Shown: piece after piece, positions 44,288 through 52,531 of the stretch | Position numbering within the stretch: position 1 is the stretch's first letter | Layout: the number at the start of each line of letters is the position of its first letter | NCBI RefSeq assembly: GCF_003718715.1 | Contig: NZ_CP033465.1 | Coordinates: 868,001-932,000 of the forward strand | Reading direction: 5' to 3' | DNA: 64,000 bases | Source: Clostridium sp. JN-1 | GTDB lineage: Bacteria; Bacillota; Clostridia; Clostridiales; Clostridiaceae | Translations under genes and position numbers: made by a program | Notes under the pieces: generated by a model | What the model was told of the DNA's origin: nothing | Seen by the model: the letters and a program-made list of their open reading frames with translations, nothing else | The model's database searches: none

Positions 44288-45443
44288 TCACCTCTGGTAT
44301 TGTGACATTTACAGCAAATCCTTTTTTGGGAGAACTTGTAAAGTTTACATTTCCATTCAACTTTTTGAATCTGTTTTCAATTCCATTGAGACCATTTGAT
44401 TTGAGTATATTTTTACAACCATCTCCGTTATCTTTAATTATAAGCTCGATAGTATTTATTATCAATTTAATTGAAATAGATATTCTAGAGGCATTTCCAT
44501 GTTTCAAACTATTGGTTATGGATTCTTTTATTGTTGTAATTAAAATGTTTTTTATATTAATTGATGATTTTTCTATATTACTGTCATAATCCAGGGTTAT
44601 TTTTATCATACCCAAATTGTTGAATTTTGATATTATGGTCATTATTTCATTATAAAGATTAAAATTTTGATCAAGTTCTTTGAGATTATATACAGTAGTT
44701 CTCAAATTCTGTATACTTTTATTTATTAAAAGTTCAAGTTCATTTACTTCAGTATTTATTTTTCCCTTATCATTTATTGTCTTGAGATATTTTACATTCA
44801 TCGAAAGAGCCATAAGCAAATGACCAAGTGAATCATGTAATTCTTGAGATATTCTATTTCTCTCATTTGAAAGAAGGTATTCTTTTTCTTTGAATGAATA
44901 GTCAATTAAAGAACAATTCAGCAGTTTGAGATTATTCATTTCGTATTTATATCCATGAATGCAAACACACATAAATAATATTAAAAGATATACAAATATA
45001 GCAAATGCATAAGATAATATATTAGTATAAAATGGTTCTTTAATTATTAAAATATTATCAATTAAAACATACAACATAAATCCTGCCATGTGATAAAAAA
45101 TAAGTGATTTTCTTGACTTGGGATCATCAATATCGAATATATTATCTAGTAAAAAGAAATAGTAAAATGACATGAAGCTGTTATTTGAATTTAAAAGCCA
45201 TGCTATTACACTTAATGTTGTAAGTGATACAGAAAGAATTATAAGTTTATTCTTATTATGCTCTGCCATGATATTAAATTCTATATAAGTCAGCACAATT
45301 AGTACTGTTACTGAAACTATAAAAAGAATATGGTTTACATGTGTTTGTTTGTTATCCATTAAACTAGATGCTATAGATAAAATTAATAGTGAATATATTA
45401 GCTTTGATTTTATTAAATTCCATAATTTTAATATTCTGTTCAT
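44256..45443 (-). CDS. Sensor histidine kinase, NarX/DesK type (HisKA_3)
   Basis: A membrane sensor kinase of 395 residues. Five or six hydrophobic helices occupy residues 10-165 with hardly any external loop, so it probably senses something in or at the membrane, as DesK or LiaS do. The phosphorylated His is in NRISQELHDSLGHLL (near residue 203) and the ATPase G-box DNGDGCKN is near 335. It signals to the overlapping response regulator. Targets may include the adjacent ICMT-like gene; this is inference from neighbourhood. Confidence 0.9.
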   Translation of the reverse strand: MNRILKLWNLIKSKLIYSLLILSIASSLMDNKQTHVNHILFIVSVTVLIVLTYIEFNIMAEHNKNKLIILSVSLTTLSVIAWLLNSNNSFMSFYYFFLLDNIFDIDDPKSRKSLIFYHMAGFMLYVLIDNILIIKEPFYTNILSYAFAIFVYLLILFMCVCIHGYKYEMNNLKLLNCSLIDYSFKEKEYLLSNERNRISQELHDSLGHLLMALSMNVKYLKTINDKGKINTEVNELELLINKSIQNLRTTVYNLKELDQNFNLYNEIMTIISKFNNLGMIKITLDYDSNIEKSSINIKNILITTIKESITNSLKHGNASRISISIKLIINTIELIIKDNGDGCKNILKSNGLNGIENRFKKLNGNVNFTSSPKKGFAVNVTIPEVIVYDQSDDSR

Positions 45444-45520
45444 TGTAAAACTCTTTTCTTATTATAATTTATAATAATTAGTATATAATACAAGTAATTA
45501 TTTTACAATGAGCTTATTTG

Positions 45521-45901
45521 CTAGAATATTTTTACTGTAGTTCCTACAGGAACAAGCTTAAAAAGTTCAATTACATCTCTATTGAACATTCTTATACATC
45601 CATGGGACACTGGACCGCCTATAGATAATGGATTATTAGTGCCATGTATACCAACGCCTTCTACATTTAAGCCAAGCCACCTTGCTCCATATGGACCACC
45701 TGGATTAACTTGTTTATTTATTATCTTAAATGTACCAGTTGGAGTAGGAGTTTTGCCTTTGCCTATTGCTACACGGTACGTTTTATATGGTTTGTTATCT
45801 CTGTATAATATAAGTTTTCGTTCTCTTTTATTGATTGTAATAAGATATGTTGGATTTGTAACTCTAAATAGAAATTGATTCAGATAAGGGCATATATACA
45901 C
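45521..45901 (-). CDS. L,D-transpeptidase (YkuD domain)
   Basis: A peptidoglycan cross-linking domain of 126 residues. The active site is intact: GIHGTNNP and the nucleophile Cys in SHGCIRM. The short N-terminus has no clear signal peptide or LysM domain (the Bacillus YkuD has one), so it may be a spore-associated or mother-cell protein. ITINKRERKLILYRD is the typical first strand. Single gene on the minus strand. Confidence 0.9.
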   Translation of the reverse strand: MYICPYLNQFLFRVTNPTYLITINKRERKLILYRDNKPYKTYRVAIGKGKTPTPTGTFKIINKQVNPGGPYGARWLGLNVEGVGIHGTNNPLSIGGPVSHGCIRMFNRDVIELFKLVPVGTTVKIF

Positions 45902-46023
45902 AATAAAAATCTCCTGTAAATTAGTCTTAATTTATAATATGTTTATTTAAGGAAAATGTACTATACCTTAGAACGATACTCGATAAGTTTTAGATGATAT
46001 ATAGAAGTCAATTATGTAAAGAT

Positions 46024-46048
46024 AAACTGTACTCTGGTAGTACAGTTT
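46024..46048 (-). terminator. Hairpin after the VCBS-like gene
   Basis: AAACTGTACT and AGTACAGTTT pair perfectly around a 5-nt loop. A T run is present on the plus-strand side only, so orientation is uncertain. Confidence 0.55.
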
Positions 46049-46057
46049 ACTTTTTAT

Positions 46058-46810
46058 TTAAGGTTTGCTTTGAGGTATAGCTACAGAAATATTGTAAGAT
46101 GTAAATTTTTCACCATTCCAGGTTAGCATATTTTGAACGTATCCTAATGTATCTGCATTGTAGGTACCAATTATACGTTGAAATGCAGTTAAGTCATAAC
46201 TATTATTTTTTTCATTAGCTGCAATTGGAATTAAAGCACCTAAAGAAAGAACATCGCCTTGAACTGGCTCTTTTAGTTTTCCACTTTTGTTATAGTATTG
46301 TGACAAATACTCTTTGCTTTTATAACTTATATCTAATATAAAAAGTTGATTAAGAGTTATACAAAAAACTTTTACTTTGTAAAAATCCATATAATCTACT
46401 TTATATTCATATCCGTTATTGTAGTTTTCAAAGTTAAAAAGTTCTTGTTTGATACTGTTTTTAAATGAATATATATAGTAAACACCATATCCGCCGCTTC
46501 CACCAGAATCAATACTAATTTTTATATCATCTATTTTGTCTTTATTAAAATCACCAAGAAATATTCTTGGGTTATATCCTTCATTGAATTTAGGAGTAAT
46601 TATACTAGTTCGATTACAGTGTCCATTTTGAATTACAATGGAAATATTACTTATAAACTCACTATCTTGGCCATCAGGTTTATTTCCATAAAGTGATACT
46701 TTATCTATAATTTTATCACCAGTTACATCTCCAAATTTCATATCTATTAAAGAAGTACCTCTAAAAAGATTATTAAGTGGACATAAATATGTTGGATAAA
46801 ACATACTCAT
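46058..46810 (-). CDS. VCBS/FG-GAP repeat-like protein
   Basis: A 250-residue protein with calcium-binding-loop-like repeats, MKFGDVTGDKIIDKVSLYG and FLGDFNKDKIDDIKISIDSG, of the FG-GAP/VCBS type (D-x-N/T-x-D-x-I-x-D). The rest is beta-rich. There is no signal peptide; it starts MSMFYPTYLCP, an N-terminus style seen in spore surface proteins of clostridia. A spore or coat role is a guess. Confidence 0.65.
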   Translation of the reverse strand: MSMFYPTYLCPLNNLFRGTSLIDMKFGDVTGDKIIDKVSLYGNKPDGQDSEFISNISIVIQNGHCNRTSIITPKFNEGYNPRIFLGDFNKDKIDDIKISIDSGGSGGYGVYYIYSFKNSIKQELFNFENYNNGYEYKVDYMDFYKVKVFCITLNQLFILDISYKSKEYLSQYYNKSGKLKEPVQGDVLSLGALIPIAANEKNNSYDLTAFQRIIGTYNADTLGYVQNMLTWNGEKFTSYNISVAIPQSKP

Positions 46811-46840
46811 ATTATCTGATTCTCCTAATTACTATAAATT

Positions 46841-48118
46841 TTAAATTAACGACTTATTAAATATATTTGATAAACCTAACTTTTTTATTCTATCTTGAAT
46901 TTCCCCTTTATCTATTGAATAAAGACCTCTTGCCTTCATTCTATTAAAATATTCTGCACCAGCAAAAGTATATCTATTTCTTCTTCCTTCTTTAGTTTTT
47001 ATCTTGCAATTTGCATAATTTATTATATCACCTATGGCTGTATCAGTTGGAAGAATAAGTGTATCAAGACCGAGAGCAGATCTTACAGCATTATTGCCTG
47101 CAAGTGAACCAGTACAGATAGCTTCAGTGTGACCAACAAATAAACCGCTTTTTTCACCAGCACAGAATAAATTGTCAACTCCTTTTACTTTTAAATCATT
47201 ATAAACCGGTGCTGTGGAAAGATATCTTATAGAATTTCCCTTTCCACCAGAATAAGGATCTATGAATTTGACATTTTCAAGACCTGGTATTTTCCTGAGC
47301 TTTTCTAGTGGATAATACGAAGTCATAAGTTTTACATGACCTGTATCAAGAAGAATGATATTTTCTGCAAATTCTTTTAATGCATATTGCTGACATACCT
47401 TTGCATTGAGTTTATCTAAGTTTATATCTTCTTTTGGAACTTTTAAAACGACAACACCCTTTTCTTCAAGTTCATTTAAGAGGTCTTTATCTATAGTTTC
47501 TTTAGCCAATTTGCAAGAACCGCTAAAAGCTCCATAATTGCCATCAGCTCTTTCTCCATGCAGATCCTCTACGCCTGCACACTTACTTATGCTTATTCTT
47601 GGACCGAAAGAAGGACATCTTAAAATACACATAGAACAGCCATTACCATATTTTATGCAATTGCCCATAGGTCCTGTAGAACCTGTAGTTTCAATAAATA
47701 CATCAGCTTCTTTGTATTCTCTATCAGCTGTGTAAATACCTTTAATTTTATGCCCATCCATGTTTACATCTACTACTCTTGAAATTAAGTTTAATTTTAT
47801 TCCGCTGTCTAGAATATATTTTCTAACAGCTGGTTCTATTTTATTTACATCATAAAGCCATGCGTGCTCATGACCTGGAAAATCTAGATTTTTGTGCCTC
47901 GTAAGACTATCTGTAATGTTTATAAGATCTCCGGCACCAAGTGCTGTAATCTCCTCAGCGGCTGTATATCTTCCATTATTCCTCATTATCCCGCCTACAT
48001 TTCCAAGTCCAAGTACCATATCTGTCTTTTCATAAATTGTTACATCTGCACCAGCTTTTTTAGCAGTTAAGGCTGCAGCACACCCTGACCATCCAGAACC
48101 AATTACTATTACTTTCAT
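46841..48118 (-). CDS. FAD-dependent oxidoreductase (GidA/TrmFO-like)
   Basis: A 425-residue flavoprotein. The FAD motif VIGSGWSGCAAALTAKKAG is at residues 4-22, and the closing motif NLFCAGEKSGLFVGHTEAICTGSLAG near residue 330 resembles TrmFO and GidA. In the middle there is a Cys cluster, GNGCSMCILRCP, that may bind iron-sulfur. Its start lies 14 bases after the stop of the 48132-49097 gene, whose product resembles an NAD(P)H-ferredoxin type reductase, so the two probably form one complex. It is not tRNA-modifying TrmFO proper, as the flanking motifs differ. Confidence 0.78.
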   Translation of the reverse strand: MKVIVIGSGWSGCAAALTAKKAGADVTIYEKTDMVLGLGNVGGIMRNNGRYTAAEEITALGAGDLINITDSLTRHKNLDFPGHEHAWLYDVNKIEPAVRKYILDSGIKLNLISRVVDVNMDGHKIKGIYTADREYKEADVFIETTGSTGPMGNCIKYGNGCSMCILRCPSFGPRISISKCAGVEDLHGERADGNYGAFSGSCKLAKETIDKDLLNELEEKGVVVLKVPKEDINLDKLNAKVCQQYALKEFAENIILLDTGHVKLMTSYYPLEKLRKIPGLENVKFIDPYSGGKGNSIRYLSTAPVYNDLKVKGVDNLFCAGEKSGLFVGHTEAICTGSLAGNNAVRSALGLDTLILPTDTAIGDIINYANCKIKTKEGRRNRYTFAGAEYFNRMKARGLYSIDKGEIQDRIKKLGLSNIFNKSLI

Positions 48119-48131
48119 AAAAAATACCTCC

Positions 48132-49097
48132 TCACATGGCTCTTCTGTCTTTAAATAAGTCCCTTGGATCTATCTGTACTTTGCATAATCTTTTGACTAT
48201 ATCACCTTCATAGTGTTTAGTACAGCTGCCGCATATACCTTCTCCGCAGCCCATTTTTGAATTATTGCAGCATGAAAGGTTTATGGATTTATCTATAGAT
48301 TTAATAATTTGATATATCATTATGTCAGGCCCCCCACAATGTATTAAATTTACAGTGTTTTCATCTAAAATTTTGCTTATAGTAGATTTAAATTCTTCCG
48401 TAAGATTTCCATGATCGAGTATAGTACAATTTATAATTTCTGAATTGCAGTCCTCAAAATACTTTTTATAAACGCTTGGATTAGATTTACTATCAATTAA
48501 GGATATAATTTTGTTACCATTTGAATATAACTTTTTCATGACGAGAATTGAAGGAACTATGCCTATTTCACGGGCGGCAATAATTGACGTTCCATTTTTT
48601 GCTTTGTTTATATTTAGAAGCCCCATTATGCCATTTGAAAACGGCCCCCTAAGTAAAAGTTCATCTCCTTCATTTAGTTCAAATAACTTTTTAGTTTTTG
48701 TACCATTTACTTTTATTACAATTTTTAAAGTATAACTATCTATGTCTGATTCCATTACTGATATTGGAACATCATAATAATTTAAACTATCCATAGTTCT
48801 CAAGAATACAAAGCTGCCGGGATATATTAGTTCTTTAGCTAAACTTTGAGGTACACTTAATTTAAATATACATAAATTGTTTTGAAAAATTTCTTTTTTT
48901 AATATTGAACACTTATAGGTTTCTCTTAATTTTGAAGCAGTACTTCCATTTGATAAATACTTTTCATATATACATACTCCACACCAATCCTTACAATTAC
49001 AAAACTCATCTCCAGAAAGCTGCGAACAGTGTACACAATCAAGGGTTTCAGCGAGGTGACATGGACAATAGATACTTCCAGCGTCAATACAGTACAT
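48132..49097 (-). CDS. PyrK/SudB-like FAD-[2Fe-2S] reductase with an N-terminal Cys-rich domain
   Basis: A 321-residue reductase of the ferredoxin-NADP reductase superfamily. The first 45 residues hold at least nine cysteines (CPCH, CVHC, CNCKDWCGVC), likely one or two metal or Fe-S sites. A FAD domain follows (LIYPGSFVFLRT, YYDVPISV), then an NAD domain and a C-terminal [2Fe-2S] set SKMGCGEGICGSCTKH, as in PyrK. The ATG at 49097 is preferred to the GTG at 49112, which overlaps the AGGTGGTG ribosome site. With the next gene it may form a two-component NAD(P)H-dependent oxidoreductase; the substrate is unknown. Confidence 0.78.
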   Translation of the reverse strand: MYCIDAGSIYCPCHLAETLDCVHCSQLSGDEFCNCKDWCGVCIYEKYLSNGSTASKLRETYKCSILKKEIFQNNLCIFKLSVPQSLAKELIYPGSFVFLRTMDSLNYYDVPISVMESDIDSYTLKIVIKVNGTKTKKLFELNEGDELLLRGPFSNGIMGLLNINKAKNGTSIIAAREIGIVPSILVMKKLYSNGNKIISLIDSKSNPSVYKKYFEDCNSEIINCTILDHGNLTEEFKSTISKILDENTVNLIHCGGPDIMIYQIIKSIDKSINLSCCNNSKMGCGEGICGSCTKHYEGDIVKRLCKVQIDPRDLFKDRRAM

Positions 49098-49242
49098 GTA
49101 AATAATCACCACCTATAATTTACTATAACCTTTTATCACATTTAAAAATTTTGTATACAATATATATTATTTTCCCTATAAGACAATTGTTACTTTTATA
49201 TGGTGTGTATTTCCTCAAACGGAAGTTTTAATAAACGTAAAA

Positions 49243-49280
49243 CTAAAAAAACATATAAGACATCTTCTTATATGTTTAAA
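49243..49280 (-). terminator. Terminator after the coiled-coil genes
   Basis: On the minus strand AACATATAAGA and TCTTATATGTT form an 11-bp stem with a 5-nt loop, followed by TTTTTTTAG. Confidence 0.85.
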
Positions 49281-49287
49281 GCGTTGA

Positions 49288-49551
49288 TCAACTTCCAGAG
49301 TTTTTATTTACTTCTTCAAATTTGCGATCTATTTGTTCTGATAGATTTTTATGCCCTTCAACTAATAACTGTATGTTTTTCTCTTGCTTTTCAAGCATTA
49401 GAGTATTCTTATCAACTTTCTTCTCTAAATTATCGATTTTTTTATTAACACTTTCAAATCCATTTTGTATTTCGGCATACATTTTTTCCTGACTTTCTTT
49501 TAAATCGGCATACATTTTGGTCATGAGTTCGAATATTTTATCGTTTTCCAT
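49288..49551 (-). CDS. Small coiled-coil protein
   Basis: An 87-residue protein of almost continuous heptads (IFELMTKMYADLKESQEKM, VNKKIDNLEKKVDKNTLML). No signal peptide, no membrane helix and no enzymatic motif. It ends 9 bases before the terminator stem and lies 40 bases after a second coiled-coil gene on the same strand. Such small proteins are common in clostridia, often near or within mobile DNA, and have no known function. Confidence 0.7.
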   Translation of the reverse strand: MENDKIFELMTKMYADLKESQEKMYAEIQNGFESVNKKIDNLEKKVDKNTLMLEKQEKNIQLLVEGHKNLSEQIDRKFEEVNKNSGS

Positions 49552-49591
49552 ATTGAATTCTCACTTAAGGTAAAATCTTTTCTACTATTTA

Positions 49592-49921
49592 TTAATTTTC
49601 AGCTGAAGAGAATTTGTTAAAGTTTTCAAGGTAGTCATAAGCCTTTTGACCCTTAACTACAGCAGATTTAATTGATTTTACATCACCGGATATTTTAGCA
49701 ATATCATGAGTTAAGTTATCTATTTCAGCTTTATGTACTTCTGAACTATGTTCAAGAGCTTTAAGAATTTGAGTGTTTTCTGATGTTTGAGATTCTATAT
49801 TGCTTGTTTTGGATTTAAGTTCATTAAGTTTAGATTGTATTGAATTAAATTTATTATCCATTGAGTCAACCTTGTTTGTAAGATTACCTAATATATTTAA
49901 TATTTTTTCTTCATTATTCAT
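49592..49921 (-). CDS. Small coiled-coil protein
   Basis: A 109-residue protein whose heptads run through nearly the whole length (ILGNLTNKVDSMDNKFNS, LNELKSKTSNIESQTSENT). It has a distinct C-terminus, KAYDYLENFNKFSSAEN. Ribosome site AAAGGAGC. It probably forms an operon with the 87-residue coiled-coil gene, and the two may form hetero-oligomers. Function unknown. Confidence 0.75.
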   Translation of the reverse strand: MNNEEKILNILGNLTNKVDSMDNKFNSIQSKLNELKSKTSNIESQTSENTQILKALEHSSEVHKAEIDNLTHDIAKISGDVKSIKSAVVKGQKAYDYLENFNKFSSAEN

Positions 49922-50021
49922 TATAACGGCTCCTTTCAGTTCCTCTATTCATTTATAAATTATACTCTAGATTAATTAATATTATATCATGAAATTATAT
50001 TTTAGAAAGGATATATTCAAC

Positions 50022-50122
50022 ATGTATTATGAATAATTGAATGTTTAAAAAATGAAAATAAAATAGCAGCATATTTAAGTAAGGATAAAGATGAAGATAG
50101 ATTTCTTGGATTAAAGTATTAA
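50022..50122 (+). pseudogene. Possible remnant of a tiny gene
   Basis: After AGAAAGG, an ATG at 50022 opens four codons, then a TAA; shifted by one base, the frame from 50033 reads IECLKNENKIAAYLSKDKD and ends LGLKY. It may be a frameshifted small gene. The rest of the interval from 49922 to 50430 holds only the hairpin at 50271. Confidence 0.25.
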
Positions 50123-50270
50123 ATAAATTGTGAATGGGTATAGATTTTATTTTTACACAAATTTATACCCACCCCCGCGTTTTTATAAAAGTCTTTATAA
50201 AATTATTACTAGATTAGTATTAAATTAATACATATTTTCTTACTTGTTTTTATTTTATTTTTTAAATTAA

Positions 50271-50310
50271 AGTCCCAAGTTAGAAGCCTTTACGTTTCTA
50301 ACCTGGAACT
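50271..50310 (-). terminator. Hairpin near the end of the 90-codon gene
   Basis: AGTCCCAAGTTAGAA pairs with TTCTAACCTGGAACT with two bulges; on the minus strand TTTAATTTAAAA follows. It lies 120 bases beyond the gene's stop. Confidence 0.5.
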
Positions 50311-50430
50311 TATCATTTATCTATTTTATTTTTTACATTTAGCTGGAGGTTTTTCTGAGCATGGCAGAAGATTTTCTAAGAAATCAAGATTAGTGTCTTC
50401 CATATGTTATTATATATTTAATTCTTGTTT

Positions 50431-50661
50431 TTAAAACGTTAAATTTAAATCGAATCTATTTTTAAAATATGCCAATAAATCATCCTTTGTATCAAATAAA
50501 AGGTTATAATCCATATCTTTATAGTTGTATTTGTTGGTATAATTGCATAGTCTTATTTTGTAAGTCCTTATTATTGGTTTGCCATCAACTTTATTTACTT
50601 TTGAATTTTCTATTGTTAAAATTCCGCTGCCAAGTTCCTCTATACGTTCTTGTAAAATCAT
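50431..50661 (-). CDS. Hypothetical protein
   Basis: About 76 residues starting MILQERIEELGSG, after AAAGGA. It is a small, probably cytoplasmic alpha/beta protein (KPIIRTYKIRLCNYTNKY, KDDLLAYFKNRF). I do not recognise the family. An upstream in-frame ATG (50703) overlaps the end of the exonuclease gene; with it the protein would be 90 residues. Either start makes it the second gene of the exonuclease transcript. Confidence 0.55.
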   Translation of the reverse strand: MILQERIEELGSGILTIENSKVNKVDGKPIIRTYKIRLCNYTNKYNYKDMDYNLLFDTKDDLLAYFKNRFDLNLTF

Positions 50662-50695
50662 ATTTATATATATCCTTTCTATGTAGATTTTGATC

Positions 50696-51967
50696 TTATG
50701 CAATAGAAAAAAGTGAAAAACTCTTGCTCTGCATATCTAATAAGTATGCAGGATTTATTTTTATAAGCTTATTATTAACCATTATGACTATAGTTTCATA
50801 TATTTCACTTATGCATTTAGAGTTTGTTTCTTTGCTTATATATCCAATAACTTCACATTTATAAGCACCATGCTTGTCCTTATAGTATATATCTTTTAAT
50901 TCTTCAGATTTTGGACTTAATAACTGCCATTCTTTTAATTTAGATATTTTTTCATTAATGTCATTAAAATTAATCATAGAATCTATGGTGTTTTCATATG
51001 ATGAAATTGTATCTGAAGTGCTTTTGGTATCTATGCATATGAGCTCTAAAAATTCCTTTTCTTTTAAAATACTTATATTATGTCCTTTTTCAATGAGTTC
51101 ATATGCCCTTTCTTCTTTTGTGCTCATACCATCATCACCAACTAAAGTTTTATCCTGAATACCAACAATTAAGTAATTAGTCTTTGAAGATACAGAACTC
51201 TTTAATGTGGCCCCTAAATTAACAACTTTTTGCATTGCTTCTTTTCTACTCATTGTTTCTAATTCACCAGTGAAAACCATATTTTTACCAAATAACTTAT
51301 TGCTATTGTCTATTGATTCGGCATTTGGTTTAATTTCAGATAATACAATTCTATCAAAATGTCTATGTTCTTTCTTTAATTGTTTTAATGGGTTTAAGTC
51401 TTTAAAGTTTTTTATTGAAATGCTCTTATATGTATTGCAATATGAAGTTAGAGATTTTCTCTTTTTAGCTGTTATACATGCTAGTACTAAATTGGCACAA
51501 GCCTTGGCATCATCTAGGGAATTATGATGATTTCCAATATCTATCCCAAAATATTGAGTTCTAGTTTCAAGAGAAGTATTTAATTTACTTCCACAGACTC
51601 TATTTGATATTGGAATGCTGCAAACATAGTTGAAATCTGGAATTTCTAAGTTGTATTTGATTAAGCAATTTTTAAGTACAGACATATCAAATACAGCATT
51701 GTGAGCTACTATAATAGTACTACCATCAAAATAAGATTTTATTTCATCCCATAACTCAGAAAATAAAGGAGCATCTTTCACATCATCAGGTGTAATTTTA
51801 TTAATTGATATATTTTTTTTATCAAATTTCATATCGGGTGGTTGAATAAGATAATATTTTTCTTCTACTATTTGATTATTATTTACACATGCAATTCCAA
51901 GAGAACATGCACTATCGTTGCTATTATTTGCGGTTTCAAAATCAATTGCAATAAAATCATAAGACAT
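50696..51967 (-). CDS. DEDDh 3'-5' exonuclease with BRCT domain (DnaQ-like)
   Basis: A 423-residue protein. The exonuclease domain (1-165) has Exo I FIAIDFETAN, Exo II VAHNAVFDMSVL and Exo III GNHHNSLDDAKA, so all DEDDh residues are present. A BRCT domain follows (about 225-310, GKNMVFTGELETMSRKEAMQKVVNLGA), then a C-terminal region of about 110 residues that I cannot assign. DnaQ-BRCT proteins are thought to act in DNA repair. Part of the post-BRCT region is duplicated as debris at 40544-40650. Confidence 0.88.
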   Translation of the reverse strand: MSYDFIAIDFETANNSNDSACSLGIACVNNNQIVEEKYYLIQPPDMKFDKKNISINKITPDDVKDAPLFSELWDEIKSYFDGSTIIVAHNAVFDMSVLKNCLIKYNLEIPDFNYVCSIPISNRVCGSKLNTSLETRTQYFGIDIGNHHNSLDDAKACANLVLACITAKKRKSLTSYCNTYKSISIKNFKDLNPLKQLKKEHRHFDRIVLSEIKPNAESIDNSNKLFGKNMVFTGELETMSRKEAMQKVVNLGATLKSSVSSKTNYLIVGIQDKTLVGDDGMSTKEERAYELIEKGHNISILKEKEFLELICIDTKSTSDTISSYENTIDSMINFNDINEKISKLKEWQLLSPKSEELKDIYYKDKHGAYKCEVIGYISKETNSKCISEIYETIVIMVNNKLIKINPAYLLDMQSKSFSLFSIA

Positions 51968-52039
51968 ATTAAATCATCTTCTTTCTAAATTAATTATACT
52001 TTTTTATCTGTTAATTTATATAAAAATAAGGATTCAAAA

Positions 52040-52124
52040 TCATTTCTTGTCCTTTTTACCTAGTTGATCTTGAGTGAGTTCTTTTTCTTTTCTAAGCTTT
52101 TTAAACGTTGACCAAAAGTCATAT
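52040..52124 (-). pseudogene. Frameshifted XRE-type regulator start
   Basis: On the minus strand an ATG at 52124 begins MTFGQRLKS; after a one-base shift the text continues LRKEKELTQDQLGK and ends in KKDKK and a stop. This is the first helix-turn-helix portion of a Cro/CI-type repressor, cut short at about 28 codons. It is a relic. Confidence 0.55.
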
Positions 52125-52447
52125 TATAATTTCCATATCTATAAATAATTATACAGTATCAATAGGAAAGGAGAAGGTATTTTTTAAAAAATAATCAGTT
52201 TAGAGTACAGAAGCTTTAACTTATATTTTAATATTTTGATTCAAAAGACAAAAAGTTAAATCATGTTTTTTAAAAGCTTGATATAGGGAGTAATAGAGAA
52301 GAAATACTCAAAATTATTCCTGAACTAATTATTTGTGTAAAGTGTACTCAAAATACATGACAAAATTCTTAAGGGTAAATCAGACATTTTAAACTGCCTA
52401 ATCATTTTCCAGTTAAGAGAAAAATTACTTACAAGTATATTTTATTT
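52125..52447. other. Intergenic DNA without recognisable features
   Basis: AT-rich, no credible frame, no strong hairpin with T run and no tRNA seen between the regulator relic and the hcp control region. Confidence 0.6.
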
Positions 52448-52461
52448 GTAACATGTGTTAC
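52448..52461. promoter_or_regulatory. Palindrome upstream of hcp (candidate CRP/FNR-family HcpR site)
   Basis: GTAACATGTGTTAC is a near-perfect palindrome (GTAAC-N4-GTTAC), 71 bases before the hcp start, followed by a TATAAT at 52495. HcpR, a CRP/FNR-family regulator, controls hcp in many anaerobes. Assignment is by position and symmetry. Confidence 0.5.
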
Positions 52462-52531
52462 CGACTTAAAATAGTTGTCATGTTAAGATGAATCTATAAT
52501 AAATACTAAATAAATACGGGAGGAATCAAAT

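Noticed and set aside
46841-48118. tRNA methyltransferase TrmFO
   Set aside because: Resemblance is limited to FAD-contact motifs; a Cys cluster and linkage to a reductase point to another role.
49200-49448. 82-codon plus-strand frame
   Set aside because: Antisense to the 87-residue coiled-coil gene and across its terminator.
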